A stretch of DNA of 64,000 bases from Bermanella sp047621325 (GCA_047621325.1 JBLHLT010000013.1:41087-105086), one strand, 5' to 3'; positions 45,967 to 54,101 are shown, numbered from the stretch's first letter. The notes: a model not told the origin generated them from the letters alone. Made by a program: numbers and translations.

Positions 45967-47808
45967 TTACTCAGCATCAATCAACGCATTATCACGTACC
46001 GCACCTTTATCGGCACTGGTCGCAAACTTCGCATACACTTTTAATGCGCGGCTGACTTTACGTGAGCGTGGTAGTGCAGGCTTCCAACCTTTTTTATCTT
46101 GCACAGTGCGACGTGCTGCCAGTTGCTCGTCGGTTAGGTCAACATTAATAGAGCGGTTAGGAATATCAATTTTGATGATATCGCCTTCTTCTAATAGACC
46201 AATGGCACCACCAGACGCCGCTTCAGGTGAGCAGTGACCAATAGATAAACCAGAGGTACCACCAGAGAAACGACCGTCGGTTAGCAGCGCACACGCTTTA
46301 CCTAAACCTTTCGATTTAAGGTAAGACGTTGGGTAAAGCATTTCTTGCATGCCCGGGCCGCCTTTAGGGCCTTCGTAACGAATGATGACAACATCACCCG
46401 CACTTACTTCATCGGCTAAAATGGCTTTTACAGAATCGTCTTGGCTTTCAAAAATCCGCGCCTTACCTTGGAAAACATGAATGCTTTCGTCAACGCCAGC
46501 GGTTTTAACCACACAGCCATCTAGTGCAATGTTACCGTATAAAACAGCTAAGCCACCTTCAAGTGAGTAAGCGTTCTCAAGGTTACGGATACAACCGTTT
46601 TCACGATCGCCGTCTACTGTTGGGTAGCGCGTGCTTTGGCTAAAAGCGGTTTGTGTTGGAATACCGGCTGGGCCTGCGCGATAAAACTTCATCACTTCAT
46701 CACTTGGGTTACGCATGATGTCCCACTTATCGAGCGCTTCTTTCATAGTGGCACTGTGAACCGTTGGTAGCTCAGCGTGTAATAAACCAGCGCGATCAAT
46801 CTCACCCAAAATACCCATGATGCCACCTGCGCGGTGTACGTCTTCCATGTGGTAAAGCGGTGAGTTAGGGGCCACTTTACAAAGCTGTGGCACCACGCGA
46901 GAAAGGCGGTCGATGTCTTTCAAGTCGAAATCTAATTCCGCTTCTTGGGCTGCGCCTAAAAGGTGAAGAATGGTATTGGTAGAGCCACCCATAACGATGT
47001 CTAACGACATAGCATTTTCGAACGCTTTAAAGTTAGCGATAGAGCGTGGCAATACAGATTCGTCATCTTCTTCGTAATATTTTTTAGCGTTCTTAACAAT
47101 GGTACGGCCCGCTTCTAAGAAAAGCTGCTCGCGGTCACTGTGAGTCGCCAATACAGAACCGTTACCTGGTAGTGCTAAACCGAGCGCTTCCATCAAGCAG
47201 TTCATAGAGTTTGCGGTGAACATGCCAGAGCAAGAGCCGCAAGTAGGGCAAGCACTGCGTTCGTATTCGGCTACTTTTTCATCGCTAGCCGTGTCGTCAG
47301 CGGCGATTACCATAGCATCAACCAAATCAAGCTTGTGCTCAGAAAGCTTAGTTTTACCGGCTTCCATCGGGCCGCCAGAAACAAAGATAACCGGAATATT
47401 CAAACGCAACGACGCAAGCAACATCCCCGGCGTGATTTTGTCGCAGTTAGAAATACACACAATGGCATCAGCACAGTGAGCATTGACCATGTATTCAACC
47501 GAATCAGCAATTAGCTCACGGCTAGGCAAGCTGTACAGCATGCCGTCGTGACCCATAGCGATACCGTCATCCACCGCAATAGTATTGAATTCTTTAGCAA
47601 CGCCGCCGGCTTTCTCAATTTCACGTGCCACCAATTGGCCCATGTCTTTAAGGTGCACGTGGCCCGGTACAAACTGGGTAAAGCTGTTGGCAACAGCGAT
47701 GATTGGCTTAGAAAAATCATCGTCTTTCATGCCCGTTGCGCGCCATAGTGCACGTGCTCCGGCCATATTACGGCCTGCGGTTGAGGTCTTGCTGCGATAT
47801 TCAGGCAT
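45967..47808 (-). CDS. ilvD: Dihydroxy-acid dehydratase
   Basis: It dehydrates dihydroxyisovalerate and dihydroxymethylvalerate in valine and isoleucine synthesis. Iron-sulfur ligands lie in 'CISNCDKITPGML' and 'CPTCGSCSGMFTANSMNCL'. The other family blocks are 'MGGSTNTILHLLGAA', 'GPKGGPGMQEM' and 'LLTDGRFSGGTSGLSIGH'. The length of 613 is standard. It starts 'MPEYRSKTSTAGRNMAGARALWRATG', as in other gammaproteobacteria. It appears monocistronic, with no other ilv gene in the window. Confidence 0.98.
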   Translation of the reverse strand: MPEYRSKTSTAGRNMAGARALWRATGMKDDDFSKPIIAVANSFTQFVPGHVHLKDMGQLVAREIEKAGGVAKEFNTIAVDDGIAMGHDGMLYSLPSRELIADSVEYMVNAHCADAIVCISNCDKITPGMLLASLRLNIPVIFVSGGPMEAGKTKLSEHKLDLVDAMVIAADDTASDEKVAEYERSACPTCGSCSGMFTANSMNCLMEALGLALPGNGSVLATHSDREQLFLEAGRTIVKNAKKYYEEDDESVLPRSIANFKAFENAMSLDIVMGGSTNTILHLLGAAQEAELDFDLKDIDRLSRVVPQLCKVAPNSPLYHMEDVHRAGGIMGILGEIDRAGLLHAELPTVHSATMKEALDKWDIMRNPSDEVMKFYRAGPAGIPTQTAFSQSTRYPTVDGDRENGCIRNLENAYSLEGGLAVLYGNIALDGCVVKTAGVDESIHVFQGKARIFESQDDSVKAILADEVSAGDVVIIRYEGPKGGPGMQEMLYPTSYLKSKGLGKACALLTDGRFSGGTSGLSIGHCSPEAASGGAIGLLEEGDIIKIDIPNRSINVDLTDEQLAARRTVQDKKGWKPALPRSRKVSRALKVYAKFATSADKGAVRDNALIDAE

Positions 47809-48023
47809 GTTTGCTCTCTTAAAAAAGGCTGGCTAACAAATAAAGTGAGGTGGAGTATAGCAAAGGAAAAGGGTCGGTAGTATAGCGACGACACGGGTGT
47901 TACGGCGCTATAGCCCTACAAAATATAGGCATAACGGGGAATTCACGGTATAAAGCAAAGAAAACATGGGTTTTAGCAGTAAGCCCCCGACCCACCCATT
48001 CTTTTGTTTATATAAGGCGAGTT

Positions 48024-48386
48024 ATGATTAAACGCATCAGCTTATTGGCCCTCTTATTAACAGGCTGTTCGCAGTCGTTACCACCCTTAGTGCTTACCGT
48101 AGAAAACGGGCACGTGGATTTAGCGCAGCAAGTTACTGGGGATTGGGACAGCGTGTGCATTCTCACGCCGTACACCACAGACGCAAAAGCGGCTCTGATT
48201 ACCGGCCTTAATGTTATGGATATTGCCGGCAGCGGCATTGCAAGTTCAGACTCATTTCAAGTATTGGTGTTTTTAAAAGACCAAGCTCTGCACAGTCAAT
48301 ATCAAGTCAATTTTAGCGATGCACGTTTTGATCTCACCACACCGTGGTGCTTTGATAAAGAACAAAGCTATTTGGTTGCGCAGTAA
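48024..48386 (+). CDS. Small lipoprotein
   Basis: The protein has 120 residues with a short lipoprotein signal ending in 'LLLTGC' (Cys15). The mature part is beta-rich ('DWDSVCILTPYTTDAKAALITGLNVMDIAGSGI'), with Cys at ~48 and near the C-terminus ('TPWCFDKEQSYLVAQ') that could pair. No family was recognised. It stands alone between ilvD and the cassette array, with ordinary flanks and no attC site after its stop. Confidence 0.75.
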   Translation: MIKRISLLALLLTGCSQSLPPLVLTVENGHVDLAQQVTGDWDSVCILTPYTTDAKAALITGLNVMDIAGSGIASSDSFQVLVFLKDQALHSQYQVNFSDARFDLTTPWCFDKEQSYLVAQ

Positions 48387-48978
48387 TAAATAGATCAGAT
48401 TTAAGCAGTAAGTGCACCACTATAATCAAAAAAATTTAGGTGGTAAAAAGGTCGAATAAATACAATTACAGATTATGGTATGAGAGCGAACTAGGCATGT
48501 TTACTTTATATGAATGTCTTGGTTAATTTCTATTTTGTTTGAATAGAATGTTTGTTTATGTCCCTTCTCCCTGCTTTTAATGATGGGCGACTTAGTTAGT
48601 AGCCTCTTGGGGTGTTCTTTGTTAAAAACTATCCGCAGTAGATGCCATGCACATACAGACAGTTGATTTGATGAAGTAGGGGTATTTTTGGGTGCTTAGC
48701 TCGTTTTTGTATGAGAATTTGGCACGCTTTTACTGGCTCTGCAAAATCAAAAGCTTATAAAAACTATAACCGAAATAACAAGACCCCGTTATTTCGATGA
48801 AAAGCTGCACGCGCGTTTTTACAGGTGGGGTAAATGCCTAAAAGCTTATAACTTCTTATTTTAAAAGGATTTATTTGTGATTTTAGGGGGTTCTGGGAAA
48901 TGCAAAAACGAGCGTGCGCATGATTAAAATGTTAAGTGCCAAGTGTATTGCTCTGCCACTTTCACTAAGGATTGTTGT
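48387..48978. other. Non-coding region at the left edge of the cassette array
   Basis: This is a 592-base stretch with no supported gene. It holds a 12-base direct repeat AAAAGCTTATAA (48749-48760 and 48840-48851) and the attC-like hairpin at 48771-48796. A GTTAAGT at 48931-48937 fits the integron crossover pattern GTTRRRY. No integrase gene or recognisable attI site is present. This is the natural place for a lost integrase or earlier cassettes. Confidence 0.5.
48771..48796. repeat. Collapsed attC-like hairpin
   Basis: CGAAATAAC and GTTATTTCG form a perfect 9-base inverted repeat with an 8-base loop. TAACAAG at its left and CGTTAT at its right are the outer core boxes of an attC site with the inner stems missing. 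It may be the remnant of an attC site after internal deletion, or simply a hairpin. Confidence 0.4.
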
Positions 48979-50157
48979 ATGACAGAAATCATCGATGAAC
49001 GGCCTATACTAGTGCAGGGCTCTGAGGCACCAATCGTAATTCGAGAAGGAGAAAAATTTCCGCCTCTTATGTGTGAAGGTTGTAATGACACCGTGCTGGT
49101 AGAAAACTATTTACAAGAATGCTTTGTTGGTATCGGATTGGAGTGTTTTAAATGCCAACACGTAACAATGACACCCACTTTGCCTGAAGGTGAAGTTTTT
49201 CCTCAAATGCCGGTTTCCCTCGGCAGTAAAGGGAGATATTTAATTGGTTCTTCAGTTGTCAATAGAAAAGATGTTGTGATGACTTGTTCTCAAGAGCTCG
49301 AAAAATCAGAAAAATTAACAGCACCGAAAAAAATTACGGGCAGTAATTTTGAGCTAACCCATGAAAATTTGACTAAATTAGCTGATGAATTAAACCTTCT
49401 TTCCGGTGGTCGCTTCAACAAATACATCGAATCAGCTCAGCGTTCAATTAATCATAGAAGCGATTATTTTAGAGAAAACCCATTGGCATGGTCGATTGAA
49501 CTTCTTAAAAAGCAGCTTGAGAATAAAGAGCTTATAATGAGCAAGCAAACACTTGTGGCGCTCGGATTTTTACAAGGGTATCGAGATGTTCTGGCACGCT
49601 GGAAAGATCACGTTCATTTTCCTATTTTAGCAACTGAAATCTGTGCATATTTTTATCATTCCCTAATGCAGCTGATTGTTGCTAGTTACCTTAAAGATGC
49701 TGGAAATCGAATTGCGATTAACATTGCAGGTGAAGAAGATGGGAAGCGTGCTGCTGATTTGTATCTAAGAATCTCAGGGAGTGAAAAATTATTTCTTGAG
49801 GTAAAAGGTCCTGAAGCTTTAGAGTGGACTAATACTGACCTTAAAACAGGGAAAATGAAAAAAGTAGTTGAGAAGTGCTTGTCAAATTCGAGAGGACAAA
49901 TTGATGTAGGTAAACCAGGTGTTCTTGTAATTGGAACTACCAGTTTAAATGAAGGTTTCTTAGAAGATTTTGAAACTATAGTCGGTAAAGTGCTTAGAGC
50001 TAAAGGAAAATCATATCCGGCTATTGCCGGTATTTGTATTGTTGGGCTGAAAGAAATTTCAGTTGATGGGGGGCGTTCGATTTCGACATTGTTTAACATT
50101 TCAATGAAGATGAATTCCCATTACTATCAAGACAACCCCATAAATCAAGGCACTTAA
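48979..50157 (+). CDS. Cassette gene: zinc-ribbon plus PD-(D/E)XK-like nuclease protein
   Basis: The protein has 392 residues from ATG 48979; an in-frame upstream ATG (48943) adds 12 residues. Cys32-x2-Cys35 and Cys56-x2-Cys59 form a likely zinc ribbon. After a helical middle (~125-240), 'ADLYLRISGSEKLFLEVKGP' (Asp260, Glu274-Val-Lys276) has the D...ExK layout of the restriction-endonuclease fold. It is preceded by a helix and the strand 'RIAINIAG' and followed by 'VLVIGT'. This suggests a nuclease, perhaps for defence, but no named family was recognised. An attC site begins at its stop codon, which makes it the first clear cassette. It is the largest gene of the array. Confidence 0.7.
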   Translation: MTEIIDERPILVQGSEAPIVIREGEKFPPLMCEGCNDTVLVENYLQECFVGIGLECFKCQHVTMTPTLPEGEVFPQMPVSLGSKGRYLIGSSVVNRKDVVMTCSQELEKSEKLTAPKKITGSNFELTHENLTKLADELNLLSGGRFNKYIESAQRSINHRSDYFRENPLAWSIELLKKQLENKELIMSKQTLVALGFLQGYRDVLARWKDHVHFPILATEICAYFYHSLMQLIVASYLKDAGNRIAINIAGEEDGKRAADLYLRISGSEKLFLEVKGPEALEWTNTDLKTGKMKKVVEKCLSNSRGQIDVGKPGVLVIGTTSLNEGFLEDFETIVGKVLRAKGKSYPAIAGICIVGLKEISVDGGRSISTLFNISMKMNSHYYQDNPINQGT

Positions 50158-50212
50158 CAAACCATTGCAGCGGACTCGGAAAAGGCCCCTCGCCGCTGAA
50201 TAGGGGCGTTAT
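50155..50212 (+). repeat. attC site 1
   Basis: About 58 bases. It opens with TAACAAACC overlapping the stop codon of the gene before it and closes with GGGGCGTTAT. The inner stem is GCAGCGG/CCGCTG, with 'GGACTCG' in one arm as in sites 2 and 4. Confidence 0.85.
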
Positions 50213-50236
50213 TCGGAATAAATTAGAAGAATCCAA

Positions 50237-50911
50237 ATGTTAAGAATCATATATTTACTCTTATTTTCCTTTCCTGCTTTTTCTTTAGAATTAAAGCAAT
50301 GGCCAGCACCAGACTGTAGCAATGAGCCGAAGACTAAGGTCTCGCGCTATTCGCAATCGCCAAATGGAAAAGTTGACACCTCAAACTTAACCATAATGGG
50401 TCTTAATATTCCTACAAATAGCATGGCAGATATTGATGCTCCATTTCCAAAGCCAGTGATATCTAACGATCGTCCGAGTTGTGCATCTTGCTCTGACTAC
50501 GCATGCTTCTTATCAGAAGATAAATCGTCCGCACTAATATTTTATAAATATACGGCATGGGATCTAAATGCGTTTGAAATTTTAAAGGTTAAAGAAAACA
50601 ATCTTCCAAAGCATTGTATCCAAACCAACATCACTCCAGATAGGTTCATTACAAAATCAGGAATTAAAATTGGCTCTACAAAAGAGTTTGTATCTGAATC
50701 CCTAGGAATTAGTGACGCAGAAGGAGAGATTATTTTTCAGTATCAAAATAAACTAAGTCATGAGCAAATAGTTAAGCAGTTACGCTGGTCTAAGAGTACT
50801 CGCCCACCAACATGTGAGTATTTCTATAGTGATGCAACAACAGCTGTGACAGCTGAATATGATGAAAATGGACTTGTAAGGTTCAAAATCAGCTTCATGG
50901 AAACGCTTTAA
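50237..50911 (+). CDS. Cassette gene: exported hypothetical protein
   Basis: The protein has 224 residues with a signal peptide at 1-16 ('RIIYLLLFSFPAFSL'). The mature part has a Cys-rich patch 'PSCASCSDYACF' (~80-92) and further Cys at ~130 and ~192, so disulfides are likely in the periplasm. The second half alternates short strands with charged loops ('SGIKIGSTKEFVSESLGISDAEGEIIFQY'), a little like beta-lactamase-inhibitor or SmpA-type folds, but this is weak. No family was recognised. It lies between attC 1 and attC 2. Confidence 0.7.
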   Translation: MLRIIYLLLFSFPAFSLELKQWPAPDCSNEPKTKVSRYSQSPNGKVDTSNLTIMGLNIPTNSMADIDAPFPKPVISNDRPSCASCSDYACFLSEDKSSALIFYKYTAWDLNAFEILKVKENNLPKHCIQTNITPDRFITKSGIKIGSTKEFVSESLGISDAEGEIIFQYQNKLSHEQIVKQLRWSKSTRPPTCEYFYSDATTAVTAEYDENGLVRFKISFMETL

Positions 50912-50924
50912 ATTAAAAACCGAA

Positions 50925-50993
50925 TAACAAAGCCAGCCAATTCGCCAGCAAGCTGGCTGGACTCGTAAACTCGCTCTTGCTGGCAGGCGTTGA
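50925..50993 (+). repeat. attC site 2
   Basis: About 69 bases. It opens TAACAAAGC and closes GCGTTGAG. Inner arms GCCAGCAAG and CTTGCTGGC pair, with 'GGACTCG' in between. It is followed by ~140 bases without a gene before the next cassette start, longer than the other gaps. Confidence 0.85.
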
Positions 50994-51132
50994 GACTGTA
51001 GAAAAACCTCAACGTAAAATATAAAACGCGCTCTACGTTAAATTTCAAAGAAGTTTAATGGTAAAACCTATATAGATTTTAAACTGAGGCGTATTTTTAG
51101 GGTGATTTTCATCCTATTTTTTGGAAAAGATT

Positions 51133-51522
51133 ATGGCTGGTAGTTTTTCTACAGTCTCGTTATACGGTCTTATGAATTATCAATGCTGCTACTGTAAAGA
51201 AGAATTTCCTGCCATCGAGGCTATTGATGGGTACAAGGAAGGCTATAAAATTGGTTTTCTCTGTCCTAAGTGTGGAAAGAATATCCAAGATACACCTATG
51301 AATGAAGAGTGGGTATTGTCTAGTGACTCATCCAAAGTTTTTTTCGCTATCTTTATGGGGTATTTTTTCTTGGTGTGGATATTCTTAGAGTTTACTGAAC
51401 CGAAAACTTGGGTTCACTATACTGTAGCTTTAACTGGACTAGTTCCGTTTTTAATTTATGGTCATATAAAGCACCCTAAAGATATGTATTCTCCAACAAT
51501 TGGAACTAAACCAGTAAAGTGA
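51133..51522 (+). CDS. Cassette gene: zinc-ribbon membrane protein
   Basis: The protein has 129 residues from ATG 51133, preceded by GGAAAAGATT. The N-terminal soluble part has Cys-x2-Cys pairs 'CCYCKEEF' and 'CPKCGKN', a probable zinc ribbon of ~45 residues. Two membrane helices follow ('FFAIFMGYFFLVWIFLEF' and 'WVHYTVALTGLVPFLIYG'), and the tail is short. No family was recognised. It is cassette 3 of the array, closed by attC 3. A TTG in frame at 51121 is a less likely start. Confidence 0.7.
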   Translation: MAGSFSTVSLYGLMNYQCCYCKEEFPAIEAIDGYKEGYKIGFLCPKCGKNIQDTPMNEEWVLSSDSSKVFFAIFMGYFFLVWIFLEFTEPKTWVHYTVALTGLVPFLIYGHIKHPKDMYSPTIGTKPVK

Positions 51523-51538
51523 TGGTTACCATCACGTA

Positions 51539-51633
51539 TAACAATCAGTTGGTGAACGCACCTACGGTGCTGGGACGGTTAAAACTACGCTCGTTCCTCG
51601 CTACGTTTCACCGCCCCACAACAAAAGCGTTAT
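51539..51633 (+). repeat. attC site 3
   Basis: About 95 bases, the longest of the set. It opens TAACAATC and closes AAGCGTTAT. Inner complementarity includes GTTGGTGAA against TTTCACC..CAAC. Confidence 0.78.
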
Positions 51634-51645
51634 ACGGAAATTAAA

Positions 51646-52104
51646 ATGGCTAGAATTCTAATCCTATTACTTTTTATGGCACCATTGTCTTATGGCAATG
51701 AAATTGACTGGGTGAAATCAACTGTACTTAGTGATTTTGACTCAATATCTTGCGATCAAGCCAAGAAAAATATTGAAGGGATTCTGAAAGACTCGAATAA
51801 TATTTATAGCCAAGGTCTAACGACGATCAAACCATCACCGATTATTTGGGAAGCAGCTAGCAGTAACATTAAAATCGTTGCGGTTACTGCATCTGATAGT
51901 TGCGGCTCAATTGGTTGTAGTGCTGTTCTATTTTTTGACTCACCAAAAAACTGTGTCATATCCAATGCATTTAATATCATTCAACCAATGGAGTCCGTTG
52001 GGTTCAAATCCAACTCAATTTTTATTAAGAATGGTAAAGGCTGCAATGGCTGGAAATTACAGAATAAACAGCTAGTAAAGATCAAGGTCAGCAAACAATG
52101 CTAG
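51646..52104 (+). CDS. Cassette gene: exported hypothetical protein
   Basis: The protein has 152 residues with a signal peptide at 1-17 ('RILILLLFMAPLSYG'). The mature part has six Cys ('DSISCDQAKKN', 'DSCGSIGCS', 'PKNCV', 'GKGCNGW', and the final Cys), so it is a likely disulfide-bonded periplasmic protein. Its start is 13 bases after attC 3 and its stop 10 bases before attC 4, a tight cassette. No family was recognised. Confidence 0.72.
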   Translation: MARILILLLFMAPLSYGNEIDWVKSTVLSDFDSISCDQAKKNIEGILKDSNNIYSQGLTTIKPSPIIWEAASSNIKIVAVTASDSCGSIGCSAVLFFDSPKNCVISNAFNIIQPMESVGFKSNSIFIKNGKGCNGWKLQNKQLVKIKVSKQC

Positions 52105-52114
52105 GAAAACCGTA

Positions 52115-52193
52115 TAACAAAGCAAGGCACAATCGCACAGCAAGCTGTGCTGGACTCGCTCCTTCGTCGCTCGCCTGTGCTTGCGAGCGTTAT
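52115..52193 (+). repeat. attC site 4
   Basis: About 79 bases. It opens TAACAAAGC and closes GAGCGTTAT. Inner arms GCACAGCAAGC and GCTTGCG..GTGC regions pair, with 'GGACTCGCTC' as in site 2. Confidence 0.85.
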
Positions 52194-52205
52194 AGATCAC
52201 TGTAG

Positions 52206-52586
52206 ATGAAACCGATAACACTTACTTTACTCCTTATATTTTCTGCCCCATCATTCTCAAAAGATTGCATTGAATTTGACGGGGCTAATTATAAAGTCGA
52301 GCTACCAACTTCAGCCGAAAATATAAGTATCGACGGTGATGCTGTCGCCTATTGCGTAAAGTTCAATTTACCCAATAAGGGTTTTGACTCTTGGATGAAT
52401 AAGTGCAATTTAACAGCAGATCCCTTGCACCATGGAGGTAAGCTCTTAGAGCTCGAATTTGATAAAGGAATTGTAACTATTGTCGATACTGGAAAAAATA
52501 ATCAGACCTACATCGAAGTGATCAATTCCAAGGATTATGAAGTATTTAAAGAACATATTGGTGTAGCTCGAAAATGCACTCTATAA
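52206..52586 (+). CDS. Cassette gene: exported hypothetical protein
   Basis: The protein has 126 residues with a signal peptide at 1-18 ('PITLTLLLIFSAPSFS'). Cys residues lie in 'KDCIEF', 'AYCVKF', 'NKCNL' and 'RKCTL'. Short beta-strands dominate ('KLLELEFDKGIVTIVDTGKNNQTYIEVI'). The stop codon TAA is itself the start of attC 5. No family was recognised. Like its neighbours it is small, exported and Cys-containing. Confidence 0.7.
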   Translation: MKPITLTLLLIFSAPSFSKDCIEFDGANYKVELPTSAENISIDGDAVAYCVKFNLPNKGFDSWMNKCNLTADPLHHGGKLLELEFDKGIVTIVDTGKNNQTYIEVINSKDYEVFKEHIGVARKCTL

Positions 52587-52779
52587 CAAAGCCAGCCAGT
52601 ATCGCCAGCAAGCGGAAATAAATCAGAGGAAATAAATAAAAATAAATCAGACACACATAATAATGGAATTAAAAATTGATTGGTGACTGTAATACCTGAA
52701 TTAAGTTTTTATCTGAATTAGAGAGAGTAAAAACCGAGTGTTGGATGGGTTTTATGCTTTTGCAAATGCTAAGCGTTAT
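52584..52779 (+). repeat. Disrupted attC site 5
   Basis: The left ~30 bases (TAACAAAGCCAGCCAG...GCCAGCAAGC) are almost those of attC 2. The sequence then departs abruptly at ~52614 into A+T-rich DNA with two copies of AAATAAATCAGA. A GCGTTAT end reappears only at 52773-52779. This looks like an attC interrupted or recombined by ~120 bases of other DNA. Confidence 0.65.
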
Positions 52780-52796
52780 GTTTCAGAGGGAAGTTA

Positions 52797-53297
52797 GTGC
52801 GTAGAATTACAATATGGATGTTATTAATGTTTCCGGTAGTGGTACATGCAAATGTTGTATGGCCAGCGCTGTATCTAGAAACTCGATTATTCTCGTGGTG
52901 GGCAATTTCAGTTGGCCTACTAGTCGAGTATTTATTTGTTCGAAAGTTGTTTCAGGTCACGCCTCAAAAAGCTCTCCTCGCAACAATTACCGCTAATGTG
53001 GCCTCTGCAATTCTTGGAATACTACTCATCCCATTGGCAGGCATAGCTTGGGAAGTGTTTCCTGGCTTGTTGTTCTATCATGTTCTTAAAATGGGTACTT
53101 TTAACCCGGTCACTTGGTGCGCAACATTTCTTATTGCCTGCGCTGTTAATGTTGCACTTGAAGGCTTAGTTTATAAAAAGATCTTTAAGTTTAGTTTTTT
53201 ATTTAAAAGCAGAATGTTTCTTTGGTTTATGTTGGCTAATACCGCCAGTGTTGGTGTTGCAACTGCTAGCTTAATTATTAATCCGGTGCAGCCATGA
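52797..53297 (+). CDS. Cassette gene: multi-pass membrane protein
   Basis: The protein has 166 residues starting at GTG 52797, 18 bases after the GCGTTAT box, with AGAGGGAAG as ribosome site. A cleavable or anchoring first hydrophobic segment ('ITIWMLLMFPVVVHA') is followed by about four membrane helices. No Cys motif, catalytic motif or known family was recognised. It is followed within 5 bases by the weak attC 6. Confidence 0.65.
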   Translation: MRRITIWMLLMFPVVVHANVVWPALYLETRLFSWWAISVGLLVEYLFVRKLFQVTPQKALLATITANVASAILGILLIPLAGIAWEVFPGLLFYHVLKMGTFNPVTWCATFLIACAVNVALEGLVYKKIFKFSFLFKSRMFLWFMLANTASVGVATASLIINPVQP

Positions 53298-53301
53298 AAC
53301 A

Positions 53302-53343
53302 TAACAAAAAAGGCAGCGGATAAACCGCTGCTTTGGGCGCTAT
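53302..53343 (+). repeat. Degenerate attC site 6
   Basis: A short 42-base palindrome opens TAACAAAA and closes GGCGCTAT, one base off the GCGTTAT core. AGCGG/CCGCT is part of the inner stem. It could also work as a terminator hairpin. Confidence 0.5.
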
Positions 53344-53360
53344 TTTCCGAGAATTTAACA

Positions 53361-53591
53361 ATGATTAAATATTTCCTAATATATCTATTTGTAGCCCCAA
53401 GTTTATCGCTCGCCCATAATATCTGCCCAGTCAATACGAAAATAGCAGATGATATGTATGTCCCTGAATCGTACTACAGCAAAGAAAATGCAGTCATATC
53501 AATCGATTTACTAAGTGGCATTATTAAAGAAGATCAATCGTCTGGGGAGTGGATTAATGTGCCAAATGCATTAAAAACTATTGATGGTTAA
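53361..53591 (+). CDS. Cassette-like gene: short exported protein
   Basis: The protein has 76 residues with a signal peptide at 1-18 ('YFLIYLFVAPSLSLAHN'). The mature part of ~58 residues contains one Cys. It starts 18 bases after attC 6, like the other cassette genes, but no attC follows its stop. It may be the 3' end of the array or a truncated last cassette. No family was recognised. Confidence 0.5.
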   Translation: MIKYFLIYLFVAPSLSLAHNICPVNTKIADDMYVPESYYSKENAVISIDLLSGIIKEDQSSGEWINVPNALKTIDG

Positions 53592-53796
53592 ATTCGGAAA
53601 AAGGAATGTATTAATAGTGGGACCTATCACCAGAATCATTGAAGTGTGCTGAATTTTGTTTGTTCATGGCGTCTTCCTTTGCTTACGACTAAAACGAATA
53701 TTAAACTTCACAGCAATAATATATAAACGCTTAATCCCCCTTTGAGATTTGTTCTTTTTTCAACCCCTAAACCCCCACTATTGTAAAACCCCAAAT

Positions 53797-54012
53797 CTAC
53801 CGCGGAAGCCAAAGTATCATCGCCGCACAAAAAATGGAGACTAAAATGACAAACACAGGAAAGCTGATGCCTTTCCATGTTCTTTTGCCATCGCGCGCGG
53901 GGGCGCAGGCCATGCCACATTGTGGGCATAACGTGCTATCGATATGAATACTGGCGTGGCAGTTATTGCATAACCGAGTTTGATGCTTTGTTGGGTCACT
54001 GATCGTGCTCAT
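53797..54012 (-). CDS. Small zinc-ribbon membrane protein
   Basis: The protein has 71 residues. 'CNNCHASIHIDSTLCPQCGMAC' (residues ~15-36) is a typical treble-clef zinc ribbon, followed by one membrane helix ('ISFPVFVILVSIFCAAMILW') at the C-terminus. It is on the strand opposite to the cassettes and next to the nor cluster. The ~200 bases between it and the last cassette hold nothing recognisable. The function is unknown. Confidence 0.65.
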   Translation of the reverse strand: MSTISDPTKHQTRLCNNCHASIHIDSTLCPQCGMACAPARDGKRTWKGISFPVFVILVSIFCAAMILWLPR

Positions 54013-54101
54013 GACGGGCTTCCGTTGTAAGTGTTGTCTAAATGTGGGTAATGAAAGTTTGCCATAATTTTTAACCCGTTAATGCACTGGCTATGCAAAA
54101 C

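Larger units (their letters stand above)
48979..53343 (+). mobile_element. Integron gene-cassette array without integrase (CALIN-type)
   Basis: Six small genes on one strand are each followed, within 0-20 bases of the stop, by an imperfect palindrome opening TAACAA. Four of these palindromes close with GCGTTAT or GCGTTGAG; the other two are damaged. That is the structure of integron cassettes with attC sites. The sites at 50925, 52115 and 52584 share further sequence. No intI gene lies in the 64-kb window, so the array is an integrase-less cluster here. An integrase may lie elsewhere in the genome. Confidence 0.85.

Noticed and set aside
53302..53343. Hairpin read as a plain terminator
   Set aside because: It could act as one, but the TAACAA opening, near-GCGTTAT closing and position right after a cassette stop fit a degenerate attC better. 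No T tract follows directly.
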